This document shows positions 18,536-26,844 of a stretch of DNA of 64,000 bases, piece after piece; the first letter of the stretch is position 1, and the number at the start of each line of letters is the position of its first letter. Both the position numbers and the translations under genes were made by a program. The notes under the pieces are model-generated. The model made no database searches. It worked only from the letters and a program-made list of their open reading frames with translations, and was not told the origin of the DNA. The stretch spans positions 1 through 64,000 of the forward strand of contig NZ_JAIBOA010000019.1 in the NCBI RefSeq assembly GCF_019458805.1, in the 5' to 3' direction. Source of the stretch: Actinomadura parmotrematis. GTDB lineage: Bacteria > Actinomycetota > Actinomycetes > Streptosporangiales > Streptosporangiaceae.

Positions 18536-18815
18536 CGGCCCCGACGTCCCGGCGGTCGTCGGGGCGCTGAACACGGTGCTGCGCGGGCACGGCGGCGGCG
18601 TCCGCCTCGTCCGCGACGGCGCCGTGCCCGCCGTCCGCTACACCGGCATGTGCGCGGGCTGCCCCGGCCGCCCCGCCTGCCACGAGGGCCTCGTCGCGCC
18701 CGCCCTGCTCGCCCTGCCGGGCGTGCGCGGCGTCGAGGCGCCCGGCACCCGCCTGGACGGGACGGCGCGCGACCTCCTGCAGCAGTTCACCCGAGCCGAG
18801 GGAGGCTCAGCATGA
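18522..18815 (+). CDS. small NifU C-terminal-like Fe-S protein
   Basis: A 97-residue protein matching the NifU C-terminal (Nfu) scaffold pattern: about 40 leading residues, then CAGCPGRPAC (first Cys about residue 44, CxxC plus a third Cys), then LALPGVRGVEAPG, where Nfu proteins have their closing strand. Nfu domains carry and deliver Fe-S clusters. Embedded between the amidohydrolase and IclR genes with overlaps on both sides, it may serve the Rieske oxygenase or another cluster protein of the island. The extra Cys and the His after it (ACH) are not standard. Confidence 0.75.
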   Translation: MGDPDGPDVPAVVGALNTVLRGHGGGVRLVRDGAVPAVRYTGMCAGCPGRPACHEGLVAPALLALPGVRGVEAPGTRLDGTARDLLQQFTRAEGGSA

Positions 18816-19630
18816 TCACCGCGTCCGCCGTCCGCACCGTCCCCGCCCTCGCCGCCGTTCCGGGCGGCGAGGCCGACACCGACTCCGTCCTCGGCAAGGT
18901 CCGCCTCATCCTGGAGGCGTTCGGGCCCGACGACGAGGCGCTGTCGCTCGCCGAGCTCGTCCGCCGCACCGGCCTCCGCAAGGCCACCGTGCACCGCCTC
19001 AGCCAGGAGCTGGTCGCCTGGGGCGCCATGGAGCGCGCCGGGCTCGGCTACCGCCTCGGCCTGCGGCTGTTCGAGCTCGGCCAGCGCGCGCCGCGCCGCC
19101 GCGTCCTCCGCGACATCGCGCTGCCCTACCTGGAGGAGCTCGCCGAGGCCACCCGCGAGACGGTGCACTGCGCGGTCCGCGACGGCGGCGAGGTCCTCTA
19201 CATCGAGAAGCTCGGCGGTCACCGCAGCGTCGCCCGCCCGTCCCGCGCCGGCGGGCGGATGCCGCTGCACTGCACGGCGACCGGCAAGGTGCTGCTCGCC
19301 CACGCCCCCTCCCGCCTCGTCGAGGAGCTGCTCGCCGGGCCGCTGCCGCGCCTCACCGGCCACACCGTCGTCGCGCCGCGGCTGCTCCGCACCGAGCTCG
19401 CCCGCATCCGCCGCGACGGGTACGCGGTGGAGAGCGAGGAGACCCGCGTCGGCTACCTGTCGGTCGCCGCGCCGATCCGGGCCTGCCGCGGCCACGTCGC
19501 CGGCGCCGTCTCGGTCGCCGCGCCCACCTCCCGCAGCCGGCTCGGGCGCCTCGTGCCCGCCGTCCTCGCCGCGACCGAGAAGGTGTCGCGGCGCCTCGCC
19601 GAGCACGAACGAGAGAGGGAGGAACAGTGA
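18812..19630 (+). CDS. IclR family transcriptional regulator
   Basis: A 272-residue regulator with an N-terminal winged helix (about residues 25-85; SLAELVRRTGLRKATVHRLSQEL, in two parts) and the IclR effector domain (about 95-265; LHCTATGKVLLAH, VESEETRVGYLSVAAPI). IclR proteins are usual controllers of aromatic catabolic operons, and dimers bind short palindromes. It is itself inside the long operon (ATGA overlap on the 5' side, GTGA on the 3' side). It is my first candidate for reading the 17-bp island operator. Confidence 0.93.
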   Translation: MITASAVRTVPALAAVPGGEADTDSVLGKVRLILEAFGPDDEALSLAELVRRTGLRKATVHRLSQELVAWGAMERAGLGYRLGLRLFELGQRAPRRRVLRDIALPYLEELAEATRETVHCAVRDGGEVLYIEKLGGHRSVARPSRAGGRMPLHCTATGKVLLAHAPSRLVEELLAGPLPRLTGHTVVAPRLLRTELARIRRDGYAVESEETRVGYLSVAAPIRACRGHVAGAVSVAAPTSRSRLGRLVPAVLAATEKVSRRLAEHEREREEQ

Positions 19631-20511
19631 TCGTGGTGACCGGGCCGACCGGCAACGTCGGCGCCGAGATCGTCCGGCTGCTCGCCGGCGAGGCCGCCCC
19701 CGGCCCCTACCGGGTCGCCGCCCACGACCCCGGCCGCATCGCCCGCGAGTACGGCGAGGACGTCCCGGCGGTGGCGTTCGACTACGACGACCGCGCCACC
19801 TGGCCCGCCGTCCTGGACGGCGTGCGGACGCTGTTCCTGCTGTTCCCGCTGCCGCACCCGCGCACCGTCAAGACCCGCATGATCCCGTTCATCGACGCCG
19901 CCGTCGCCGCCGGGTGCGAGCACATCGTCTACATCACCGTGCCCGGCGCCGACCGGCTGCGGTTCGTCCCCCACTACGCCGTCGAGCGGCACATCGAGGC
20001 GACCGGCGTCGGCCACACGTTCCTGCGCTGCGGCTACTTCTCGCAGAACCTGTGCCGCGCGATCTCCACCCACGGCGTCGACATCATGGACCACGGCGAG
20101 ATCTTCATCCCGGCGGGGCGCGGGCGCACCACGTTCCTGGACGCCCGCGACGCCGCCGCCGTCGCCCTCGACCTGCTCACCGGCCCGGCCCTCGAGGGCG
20201 GCGCGGCCCACACCCTCACCGGCCCCCGCCGGCTGGACTTCGACGAGGCCGCCGCCGTCCTCGCCGACGTCCTCGGCCGCCCCGTCCGCTACGCCCGCCC
20301 GTCCTACCCGCGCTTCTGGCGGCGCCTGCGCAGCCGCGGCGTCACCCGCGACACCCTGCTGTTCATGACGATCGTCTACACGCTCACCCGCACGGGCCGC
20401 AACGAGCCCCTCACCGGCGAGCTCGCGGCCCTCCTCGGCCGCGACCCGACCCCCTTCGAGCAGTGGGCCCGCGACTACAAGGACCGCTTCGAGCACCGCG
20501 CCTGGACCTGA
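19627..20511 (+). CDS. NmrA-like NAD(P)-binding protein 1
   Basis: A 294-residue atypical short-chain dehydrogenase/NmrA fold. The nucleotide motif VVTGPTGNVGAEIV is at residues 3-16. It has no YxxxK catalytic pair of classical SDRs. HTFLRCGYFSQNL near residue 132 and the GRGRTTFLDARD block near 160 are shared with the paralog at 23645. Members act as NADPH sensors, quinone reductases or isoflavone-type reductases. It is the last gene of the overlapping operon; operator D follows 9 bp after its stop. Confidence 0.85.
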   Translation: MIVVTGPTGNVGAEIVRLLAGEAAPGPYRVAAHDPGRIAREYGEDVPAVAFDYDDRATWPAVLDGVRTLFLLFPLPHPRTVKTRMIPFIDAAVAAGCEHIVYITVPGADRLRFVPHYAVERHIEATGVGHTFLRCGYFSQNLCRAISTHGVDIMDHGEIFIPAGRGRTTFLDARDAAAVALDLLTGPALEGGAAHTLTGPRRLDFDEAAAVLADVLGRPVRYARPSYPRFWRRLRSRGVTRDTLLFMTIVYTLTRTGRNEPLTGELAALLGRDPTPFEQWARDYKDRFEHRAWT

Positions 20512-20520
20512 CCCCGCCCG

Positions 20521-20537
20521 GGTCCGCTGACCAGAAC
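20521..20537. promoter_or_regulatory. island operator D (17-bp palindrome)
   Basis: GGTCCGCTGACCAGAAC in the gap after the long operon and 104 bp before the cupredoxin gene. One mismatch to the island consensus (A for G at position 13). Confidence 0.6.
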
Positions 20538-20641
20538 ACCGCCCTGCCCGGCGCGCCCGGCACCGCCCCATCATGGCGGCGCCGGGACGCCCCCGCCGTC
20601 CCGGCTTCGGGGATCCCTGCCACGCCGAACCGAGGACGGTG

Positions 20642-22006
20642 ATGTCGTCGATGACCACCGACGGCCCCACGCCCGACACGCCCGCACCCGATGACCGCGA
20701 GCCGGTCGCCTACCTGGGGCTGCCCGCGCGGCTCGCCCCCGCCCCGGACGGGCCCGCCGCCCCCGGCCCGACCCTGTACCGGACCGCCGGGGGCCTCGTC
20801 GCGGACGGCCTCTCCCCGAGCGCCGGTCCCGGCCGCCTGCTGCGTGTCGGCGCCTCCCCGCACGCGCCGGCCGGGACCGTGCGCGCCCGCGACGGCCTCG
20901 CCGAGTCCATCGTGATGGGACCGGTCACCGTCGCCCTGGACAGCCACCCCGCCATCGCCTACGGGCTGCGCGCCGGGCTGCTGGAGGCCGCCGAGGAGCC
21001 CGGCGGCGCGCCCGCCGGCGTCCGCGTCGAGGTGGACGGCCCGGCCGCGCTCGGCGTCGCCTGCACGGTCCGGCCCGCCCGCGACGCCGACGAGGCGCCC
21101 GCCTCCCAGCGCGTCCTGTACGGCTGGTTCCTCGGCATGCCGCTCGTCCACAACGTCGCGGTGCCCGGCTACTACGGCGGCACCGCGCCCGACGAGCCCG
21201 ACCCCGCGCTGCCGTCCATGCGCTGCTACCTGACCGCGCCCGTCGACGAGGCCGCCCCCAGCTCGCCGGTGCGCCGCGTCCCGACCGCCGGCGGCATGCG
21301 GACGCTGCCCTCGCACCAGAACACCACCGACAAGCACCCCGGCCCGCAGCCGCACAACAACTACGGCTACTTCGTCGTCCCCGGCCCGGCCGCGACCGAG
21401 GACACCGTCCGGTCCCGCCCGGCCCCGCCCGACGGGCTGCCCGCCGAACCGCTCGCCTACGCCATGCGGCTCGGCGGCCGCTGGACCGGCCTGAACAACC
21501 ACCTCGTCATCGAGCACGGCGTCGCCACCGGCCTGCTCGCGCTCGTCCCGCTGGAGTACGGCGGGCAGATGTGGACGTCGTTCCCCGGCCGCACGCAGCT
21601 CGCCGTCGAATGCGAAGGCAGCGGCGTCGTCCCCGACGAGGCGCCCGCCCGCCTCACCGAGGGCACGCTCGACATCAAGAAGGCCGACCTGGACCTCATG
21701 GGCCACCGGCCGAACAGCCCCGCCGCGCCCGGCGCCCGCCGCATCCCGGTGTCCTGCGCGGGCCTGGCGTTCCGCCCCGACCGGCTGCGGGTGCGGGCCG
21801 GCGAGGACGTCGCGATCGAGCTGACCGCCACCGACGTCATGCACAACCTGGAGATCGAGGACCTCGGCTTCTACGTGCAGGCCGACGCGGGCGAGACCGC
21901 CGTCGGCGGCCTGCGCGCCGACCGCCCCGGCACCTACGCCTTCCACTGCTCGCTGATGGCGCACCGCGCCGCCGGCATGACCGGGACGCTGGTGGTGGAG
22001 CCGTGA
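20642..22006 (+). CDS. uncharacterised protein with C-terminal cupredoxin domain
   Basis: A 454-residue protein. The last about 85 residues form a cupredoxin domain: FRPDRLRVRAGEDVAIEL, then MHNLEIED (His401) and FHCSLMAHRAAGM, which supply a His401/Cys436/His441/Met446 type 1 copper set. The first about 365 residues have no family I know. I see no signal peptide, Tat motif or lipobox, which is odd for a copper protein. ATG 20642 follows GAGGACGGTG; a GTG at 20639 is the alternative. Its end overlaps the exporter gene (GTGA). A role in copper-dependent electron transfer or oxidation is likely; the substrate is unknown. Confidence 0.8.
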   Translation: MSSMTTDGPTPDTPAPDDREPVAYLGLPARLAPAPDGPAAPGPTLYRTAGGLVADGLSPSAGPGRLLRVGASPHAPAGTVRARDGLAESIVMGPVTVALDSHPAIAYGLRAGLLEAAEEPGGAPAGVRVEVDGPAALGVACTVRPARDADEAPASQRVLYGWFLGMPLVHNVAVPGYYGGTAPDEPDPALPSMRCYLTAPVDEAAPSSPVRRVPTAGGMRTLPSHQNTTDKHPGPQPHNNYGYFVVPGPAATEDTVRSRPAPPDGLPAEPLAYAMRLGGRWTGLNNHLVIEHGVATGLLALVPLEYGGQMWTSFPGRTQLAVECEGSGVVPDEAPARLTEGTLDIKKADLDLMGHRPNSPAAPGARRIPVSCAGLAFRPDRLRVRAGEDVAIELTATDVMHNLEIEDLGFYVQADAGETAVGGLRADRPGTYAFHCSLMAHRAAGMTGTLVVEP

Positions 22007-23586
22007 CCGCCCTCGCGCCCGTCCCCGCCGAGGCGCCGCTGCCCGGCCGCCGCCAGACCCTCGTGGTGTTCGGCGGGCTGCTGCTCGCCCTGCTCGTCGT
22101 CGGCCTCGACCAGACGACCGTCGCGGTCGCCGCCCCCACCATCGTGCAGAAGCTCGGCGGCCTGAGCAGCCTGCCGTGGGTGTTCAGCGCCAACCTGCTC
22201 GCCGCGGCCGCCGCCGCGCCCCTGTTCGGCAAGCTCAGCGACCTGTACGGGCGGCGCCCGCTGTTCCTCGCCGCGCTCGCGGTGTTCGTCGCCGGGTCCC
22301 TGGCCTGCGGCCTCGCCCAGAACACCGGGCAGCTCATCGCGTTCCGCGCCGTGCAGGGCGTCGGGTCGGGCGGCATGACGGCCATGGTCGTGGTCGTCGT
22401 CGGCGCGCTCACCGGCCCCCGGTCCCGCGCCGCCTACCAGGGCTACATCGGCGCCGAGCTCGCCGTCGCGCAGGTCGTCGGGCCCTGGCTCGGCGGCTAC
22501 CTCACCGACCACGCGAGCTGGCGGTGGGTGTTCCTGCTCAACGTGCCGGTCGGGCTCGCCGCGCTCGCCATCGCCTGGCTGACGCTGCGGGTCCCGCGCG
22601 CCACCGTGCGGCCCGCCATCGACTGGCTCGGCGCCGCGCTGCTGGTCGGCGGGCTGGCGAGCCTGCTGCTCGCGCTGTCGTGGGGCGGCTCCAAGTACGC
22701 CTGGTCGTCCGGTCAGGTCGTCGGGCTGCTGGCGGCGGGCGTCGCGCTGCTCGCGGCGTTCGGGTTCGCCGAGAGCCGCGCCGCCGAGCCGATCGTCCCC
22801 CTGGCGTTCTTCCGCAACCGGGTGTCGGCGGTCGCGCTCGTGCTGATGCTGCTGGTCGGCATGAGCCTGTTCAGCCTCACCTTCTACATGCCGGCGATGC
22901 TCCAGATCGTCATCGGCGTCAGCGCCACCGACTCGGGCTTCCTGGTGCTGCCGCTCCAGCTCGGCGTGCTCGCCACCTCGATCGCCTCCGGGCACGCGGT
23001 GGCGGCGACCGGCCGGTACCGCTGGTGGCCGGTCGCGGGGACGGTCGTCGCGGCGGCCGGCGTGTTCCTGCTGTCGCGGATCTCCCCGGACACCGGGCAG
23101 GCGACGGCGCTGCTGTTCATGGTGGTGGTCGGGCTCGGCCTCGGCTGCCTGGTGCAGCTCCTCGTCGTCGTCGCGCAGAACGCGGTGGACCGCCGCGACC
23201 TCGGCAGCGTCACCGCGTCGGCCGGGCTGTTCCGCATCCTCGGCGGCGCGGTCGGCGCGGGCGTGTTCGGCGCGATCCTGAACGCCCGGCTGCCGGACGC
23301 CGTCGCCGCGCACGTCCCGCGCGGCGCCCTGCCGCCCGGGATGCCGGTCGGGTTCCTCACCCAGAACCCGGCCCAGGTGAAGAAGCTGCCGCCGCCCGCG
23401 CGGACCGGGCTCGCCGCCGCGTTCGCCGACACCTTCCACGTCATCTTCCTGGCGGCGCTGCCGCTCGCCGCCCTCGCGATCGTCGCGGCCCTGCTGCTCA
23501 AGCAGATCCCGATGCGCGACGACGCGGAGGACGCCGGGCCCGCCGAGGACGCCGGGACGGTCCCGCCGGCGGTCGTGGAGGACTGA
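22003..23586 (+). CDS. MFS transporter, DHA2 (EmrB/QacA) family
   Basis: A 527-residue proton-driven exporter with about 14 membrane spans. Motif A is GKLSDLYGRRP near residue 75, and motif C-like glycines occur in VVGPWLGGYLTDHASWRWVF near 160. Its acidic C-terminal tail (about residues 505-527) is cytoplasmic. Coupled by a 4-bp overlap to the cupredoxin gene, it may export an aromatic substrate, a toxic intermediate or an oxidised product made by the island. Confidence 0.93.
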   Translation: MTALAPVPAEAPLPGRRQTLVVFGGLLLALLVVGLDQTTVAVAAPTIVQKLGGLSSLPWVFSANLLAAAAAAPLFGKLSDLYGRRPLFLAALAVFVAGSLACGLAQNTGQLIAFRAVQGVGSGGMTAMVVVVVGALTGPRSRAAYQGYIGAELAVAQVVGPWLGGYLTDHASWRWVFLLNVPVGLAALAIAWLTLRVPRATVRPAIDWLGAALLVGGLASLLLALSWGGSKYAWSSGQVVGLLAAGVALLAAFGFAESRAAEPIVPLAFFRNRVSAVALVLMLLVGMSLFSLTFYMPAMLQIVIGVSATDSGFLVLPLQLGVLATSIASGHAVAATGRYRWWPVAGTVVAAAGVFLLSRISPDTGQATALLFMVVVGLGLGCLVQLLVVVAQNAVDRRDLGSVTASAGLFRILGGAVGAGVFGAILNARLPDAVAAHVPRGALPPGMPVGFLTQNPAQVKKLPPPARTGLAAAFADTFHVIFLAALPLAALAIVAALLLKQIPMRDDAEDAGPAEDAGTVPPAVVED

Positions 23587-23592
23587 CGCGCG

Positions 23593-23651
23593 CCCCCATG
23601 TTCCCCCAGGTCGGAGCCGGGGTAGGGCTCCGGTCGGGGGGAACATGGGGG
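23593..23651 (+). promoter_or_regulatory. long hairpin covering the start codon of the next gene
   Basis: Outer arms 23593-23607 and 23637-23651 are exact 15-bp reverse complements; inner arms CGGAGCC (23612-23618) and GGCTCCG (23626-23632) extend the stem. The G-rich ribosome-binding stretch and the ATG at 23645 both lie in the right arm, so the folded RNA would hide the start. It could equally work as a terminator for the exporter gene ending at 23586. Confidence 0.65.
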
Positions 23652-24481
23652 AGCAGCGTGTCGTGGTGACGGGCGCGACCGGCAACGTCGGCCGGTACGT
23701 GCTGGAGGATCTCCGGGAGCGGGGCGTCCCGGTGCGGGCGGCGACGCCGCACCCGCGAGGCGGGGCCGCCCGGTTCGACTGGACGGACGCCGCCACCTGG
23801 CGGCCCGCGTTCGAGGACGCCTCGGCGGTGTTCGTGGTGCGGCCGCCGCAGCTCTCGGACGTCGCCCGCGACATGGTCCCGGCGCTGGACGAGGCCCGCC
23901 GCCTCGGCGTGCGGCGCTTCGTCCTGCTGTCGCTCCAGGGCGCCGAGCGCAACCCCGTCGTCCCGCACCACAAGCTGGAGCGGTACCTGCGCGCGACCGG
24001 CGACGGCTGGACGTTCGTCCGCCCGTCGTTCTTCATGCAGAACCTCAGCACCACCCACGCCGCCGACGTCCGCGACCACGACCGGATCATCGTCCCGGCG
24101 GGCGGCGGCCGGACCGCGTTCGTGGACGTGCGCGACGTCGCGGCCGTCGCCGCCGCCGCGCTCGCCGACGACGCCCACGCCGGCCGCGCCTACACCCCGA
24201 CGGGTCCGGACGCCCTCACCTACGACCAGGTCGCGTCCGTCCTGTCGGCCGAGCTGGGCCGCCCCGTCGACTACGTGCGGCCGTCCGCGCTCCAGTACTG
24301 GTGGCACGCCCGCCGCACCGGCATGCCCCCGGCGATGGCCCTGGTCACCCTCGGCATCTACACCACCGCGCGCCTCGGCCTCGCCGCCGGCCTCACCGGC
24401 GACGTCGAGCGCGTCACCGGCCGCCCGCCCCGCGCCCTGGCGCGCTTCGCGCACGACGAGCGCGCCGCCTGGCTGCGCTGA
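23645..24481 (+). CDS. NmrA-like NAD(P)-binding protein 2
   Basis: A 278-residue atypical SDR/NmrA protein, a diverged paralog of the one at 19627: VVVTGATGNVGRYVLE at the N-terminus, WTFVRPSFFMQNLS near residue 120 and GGGRTAFVDVRD near 153. The usual SDR catalytic Tyr/Lys pair is not evident. It could be a quinone or enone reductase or a redox sensor. The ATG sits inside a stable hairpin, so its translation is probably conditional. It converges on the ABC permease gene with 19 bp between stops. Confidence 0.85.
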   Translation: MGEQRVVVTGATGNVGRYVLEDLRERGVPVRAATPHPRGGAARFDWTDAATWRPAFEDASAVFVVRPPQLSDVARDMVPALDEARRLGVRRFVLLSLQGAERNPVVPHHKLERYLRATGDGWTFVRPSFFMQNLSTTHAADVRDHDRIIVPAGGGRTAFVDVRDVAAVAAAALADDAHAGRAYTPTGPDALTYDQVASVLSAELGRPVDYVRPSALQYWWHARRTGMPPAMALVTLGIYTTARLGLAAGLTGDVERVTGRPPRALARFAHDERAAWLR

Positions 24482-24500
24482 CGCTCGTCCGCCAGGCCGG

Positions 24501-25268
24501 TCAGGCCGCCTGCTCGGGCGCCCAGCGCAGCAGGCGGCGGCGGGCGAGCAGCAGCAGCGCGTCCAGCGCGAAGCCGAGCAGCGACACCGCCGCCACCGAC
24601 ACGTACAGCCGGTCGGTCTCCAGCTGCCGCCAGCCGGCCACCATCAGGTGGCCGAGGCCGTCGCTGGAGGCCACCATCTCGCCGATGTAGACGCCGATGA
24701 CGGCGCCGACCAGCCCGATCCGCGCCCCCGACAGCAGGCCGGGCAGCGCGGCGGGCAGCACGACGCGCAGCGCGACGGCCGCCCGCGAGGCGCCCGCGGC
24801 GCGCGCCGACCACACCAGCGGCACCGGCACCTGCGACGCGGCCGCCGCCGTCGCGGCGGCGATCGGGAACACCGCCTCGGCGAAGCCGAGCGCGACCTTG
24901 GCGCCCGAGCCGAGCCCGAGCAGGATGACCAGCGCGGGGAACAGCGCGATCTTCGGGGTGGCGAAGCCGAGCCCGACGAGCGGCCGCAGCGCCGCCCGCG
25001 CCGTCGCCGAGCGGCCCATCGCGAGGCCCATGGCGGCGCCGGCGGCGAGCGCGAGCGCGAACGCCGCGAGCGTCCGGCCGAGGGTGACGCCGAGCTCGTG
25101 CGGCAGCGTCCCGTCCCGCCACAGGGCGGCGGCGGCGCGCGCCACCGCGCCCGGCGCGGGCAGCACGAACGGGTCGGCGAGCGCCCCGGTCGCCGCGGCG
25201 GCCCACCAGGCGCCGAGCACCGCGAGGACCGCGAGCAGCGGCCCGCAGCGGGCGAGCAGCCGGCTCAT
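24501..25268 (-). CDS. ABC transporter permease (SsuC/TauC type) 1
   Basis: A 255-residue inner-membrane permease of the nitrate/taurine/alkanesulfonate importer family, with about six spans. The EAA-like cytoplasmic loop is AAGASRAAVALRVVLPAALPGLLSG (given in parts, around residues 162-186). ATG 25268 overlaps the stop of the second permease gene by 4 bp, and no longer start is sensible because the frame upstream runs through that gene. Two different permeases suggest a heterodimeric channel. Confidence 0.9.
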   Translation of the reverse strand: MSRLLARCGPLLAVLAVLGAWWAAAATGALADPFVLPAPGAVARAAAALWRDGTLPHELGVTLGRTLAAFALALAAGAAMGLAMGRSATARAALRPLVGLGFATPKIALFPALVILLGLGSGAKVALGFAEAVFPIAAATAAAASQVPVPLVWSARAAGASRAAVALRVVLPAALPGLLSGARIGLVGAVIGVYIGEMVASSDGLGHLMVAGWRQLETDRLYVSVAAVSLLGFALDALLLLARRRLLRWAPEQAA

Positions 25269-26047
25269 ACCTCCCCCTCCCACCACGGCAGCAGCCGCCG
25301 GACGGCGAGCGCGTACCCGGTGTCCAGCACCAGGCCGGTCGCGGCGACCAGCACGGTCACCGCCCACACCCGCGTGTACTCGCCGATGTCGTAGGCGTCG
25401 AACAGGTAGGCGCCGACGCCCTGCCCGCGCACCAGCAGCTCCGCGCCGACCAGCGTGAACAGCGACACCGCGAGCGCGATCCGCAGCCCCGACAGCACCT
25501 GCGGCAGCGCGGCGGGCAGCACCACCGCGGCGAGCCGCCGGACCCGTCCCGCGCCCGCCGCGCGCGCCGTCCAGAGCAGCCGCGGCTCGACGCCGGCGGC
25601 CCCGTGCGCCGCCGACACGGTGAGCGGGATCAGGCAGCCGAGCGCGATCACCGCGACCCGCGCGGTCTCGTCCGCCCGCCCGGCCGGCATCCGCTGCCCG
25701 AGGACGAGCAGCAGCGGCACGACGAGCGCGACCTTCGGCACCGGGTACAGCAGCGCGAGCAGCGGCTCGACGAGGCGGCGGAGCAGCGGCGCCCGCCCCA
25801 TCGCGACGCCGAGCGGGACGCCGGCCAGCACCGCGCAGCCGAGCCCGGCCGCCCACCGCGCCGCCGAGACCGCGAGCTGGTCGCGGAAGGCGGCGTCGCC
25901 GAGCACCGCCGCCGTCCCGGCGAGCACCCGCGACAGCGGCGGCAGCGACGCGTCCGGCGCGAGCCCGAGCCGGGGCGCGGCCTCCCAGCAGCCGCAGAGC
26001 ACCGCGACCGACGCGGCCGACACCGCGAGGCGCCGCGCCGGGCTCAT
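25265..26047 (-). CDS. ABC transporter permease (SsuC/TauC type) 2
   Basis: A 260-residue paralogous permease: N-terminal hydrophobic span, about six membrane segments, loop AAGAGRVRRLAAVVLPAALP near residue 170. Start ATG 26047 overlaps the stop of the ATPase gene (4 bp). With permease 1, the ATPase (26044) and the binding protein (26841), it forms one importer operon transcribed from the divergent region at 27840-27981. Confidence 0.9.
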   Translation of the reverse strand: MSPARRLAVSAASVAVLCGCWEAAPRLGLAPDASLPPLSRVLAGTAAVLGDAAFRDQLAVSAARWAAGLGCAVLAGVPLGVAMGRAPLLRRLVEPLLALLYPVPKVALVVPLLLVLGQRMPAGRADETARVAVIALGCLIPLTVSAAHGAAGVEPRLLWTARAAGAGRVRRLAAVVLPAALPQVLSGLRIALAVSLFTLVGAELLVRGQGVGAYLFDAYDIGEYTRVWAVTVLVAATGLVLDTGYALAVRRLLPWWEGEV

Positions 26048-26844
26048 GCCGCCCCGCCCGCGCGCAGCAGCTCCCAGACGCGGGCGTGCAGGGCCGGGTA
26101 GGCGGGGTCGGCGAGGACCTTCTCGCGGTCGCGCGGCCGCGCGAACCCCGGCTCGATCACCTCCAGCACCCGCGCGGGGCGCCGCGACAGCACCACCACC
26201 CGGTCCGACAGGTACAGGGCCTCCTCCACGCTGTGGGTGACGAACACCACCGTCTTGCCCGTCCGCTCCCAGACGGCGAGCAGCTCCTCCTGGAGCAGCG
26301 CGCGGGTCTGGGCGTCCAGCGCGCCGAACGGCTCGTCCATCAGCAGCACGTCGGGGTCCTGCGCGAGCGTCCGGGCGATCGCCACCCGCTGCTTCATGCC
26401 GCCCGACAGCTCCGCCGGGTAGAGCCGCGCCACCTCCGCGAGCCCGACCGTCTCCAGCAGCCGCGCGGTCGCGGCGGGCCGCTCGGCGCGCGGGACGCCG
26501 CGCCGGGCGAGCGCCCACGCCACGTTCCCGGCGACCGTCCGCCAGGGGAACAGCGCGAACTCCTGGAAGACGATGCCGCGGTCGGGGCCGGGCGCGGTCA
26601 CCGGCCGGCCGTCGCAGTCGACGGTGCCGCCGCTCGCCGCGACGAACCCGCCGATGATGTAGAGCAGGGTGGACTTCCCGCAGCCCGACGGGCCGACCAG
26701 GCTGACGAACTCGCCGGGCCGCACGTCCAGGTCGACGCCGCCGATCGCGCGGACGGTGCCGCGCCGCCGGCCGGTGTACTCCTTGGCGACGCCGGCGAGA
26801 CGCAGCTTGGGCCGCGTCCCGCCCGGCGGCCCGGCGGCCGTCAC
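26044..26844 (-). CDS. ABC transporter ATP-binding protein (SsuB/TauB type)
   Basis: A 266-residue ATPase: Walker A GPSGCGKST near residue 50, Q-loop in GIVFQEFALFPWRTV, signature LSGGMKQR, Walker B VLLMDEPFGALD and H-loop VFVTHSVEEALYLSDR. The pattern is typical of nitrate/sulfonate/taurine importers. GTG 26844 overlaps the TGA of the binding protein gene. Confidence 0.93.
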   Translation of the reverse strand: MTAAGPPGGTRPKLRLAGVAKEYTGRRRGTVRAIGGVDLDVRPGEFVSLVGPSGCGKSTLLYIIGGFVAASGGTVDCDGRPVTAPGPDRGIVFQEFALFPWRTVAGNVAWALARRGVPRAERPAATARLLETVGLAEVARLYPAELSGGMKQRVAIARTLAQDPDVLLMDEPFGALDAQTRALLQEELLAVWERTGKTVVFVTHSVEEALYLSDRVVVLSRRPARVLEVIEPGFARPRDREKVLADPAYPALHARVWELLRAGGAA

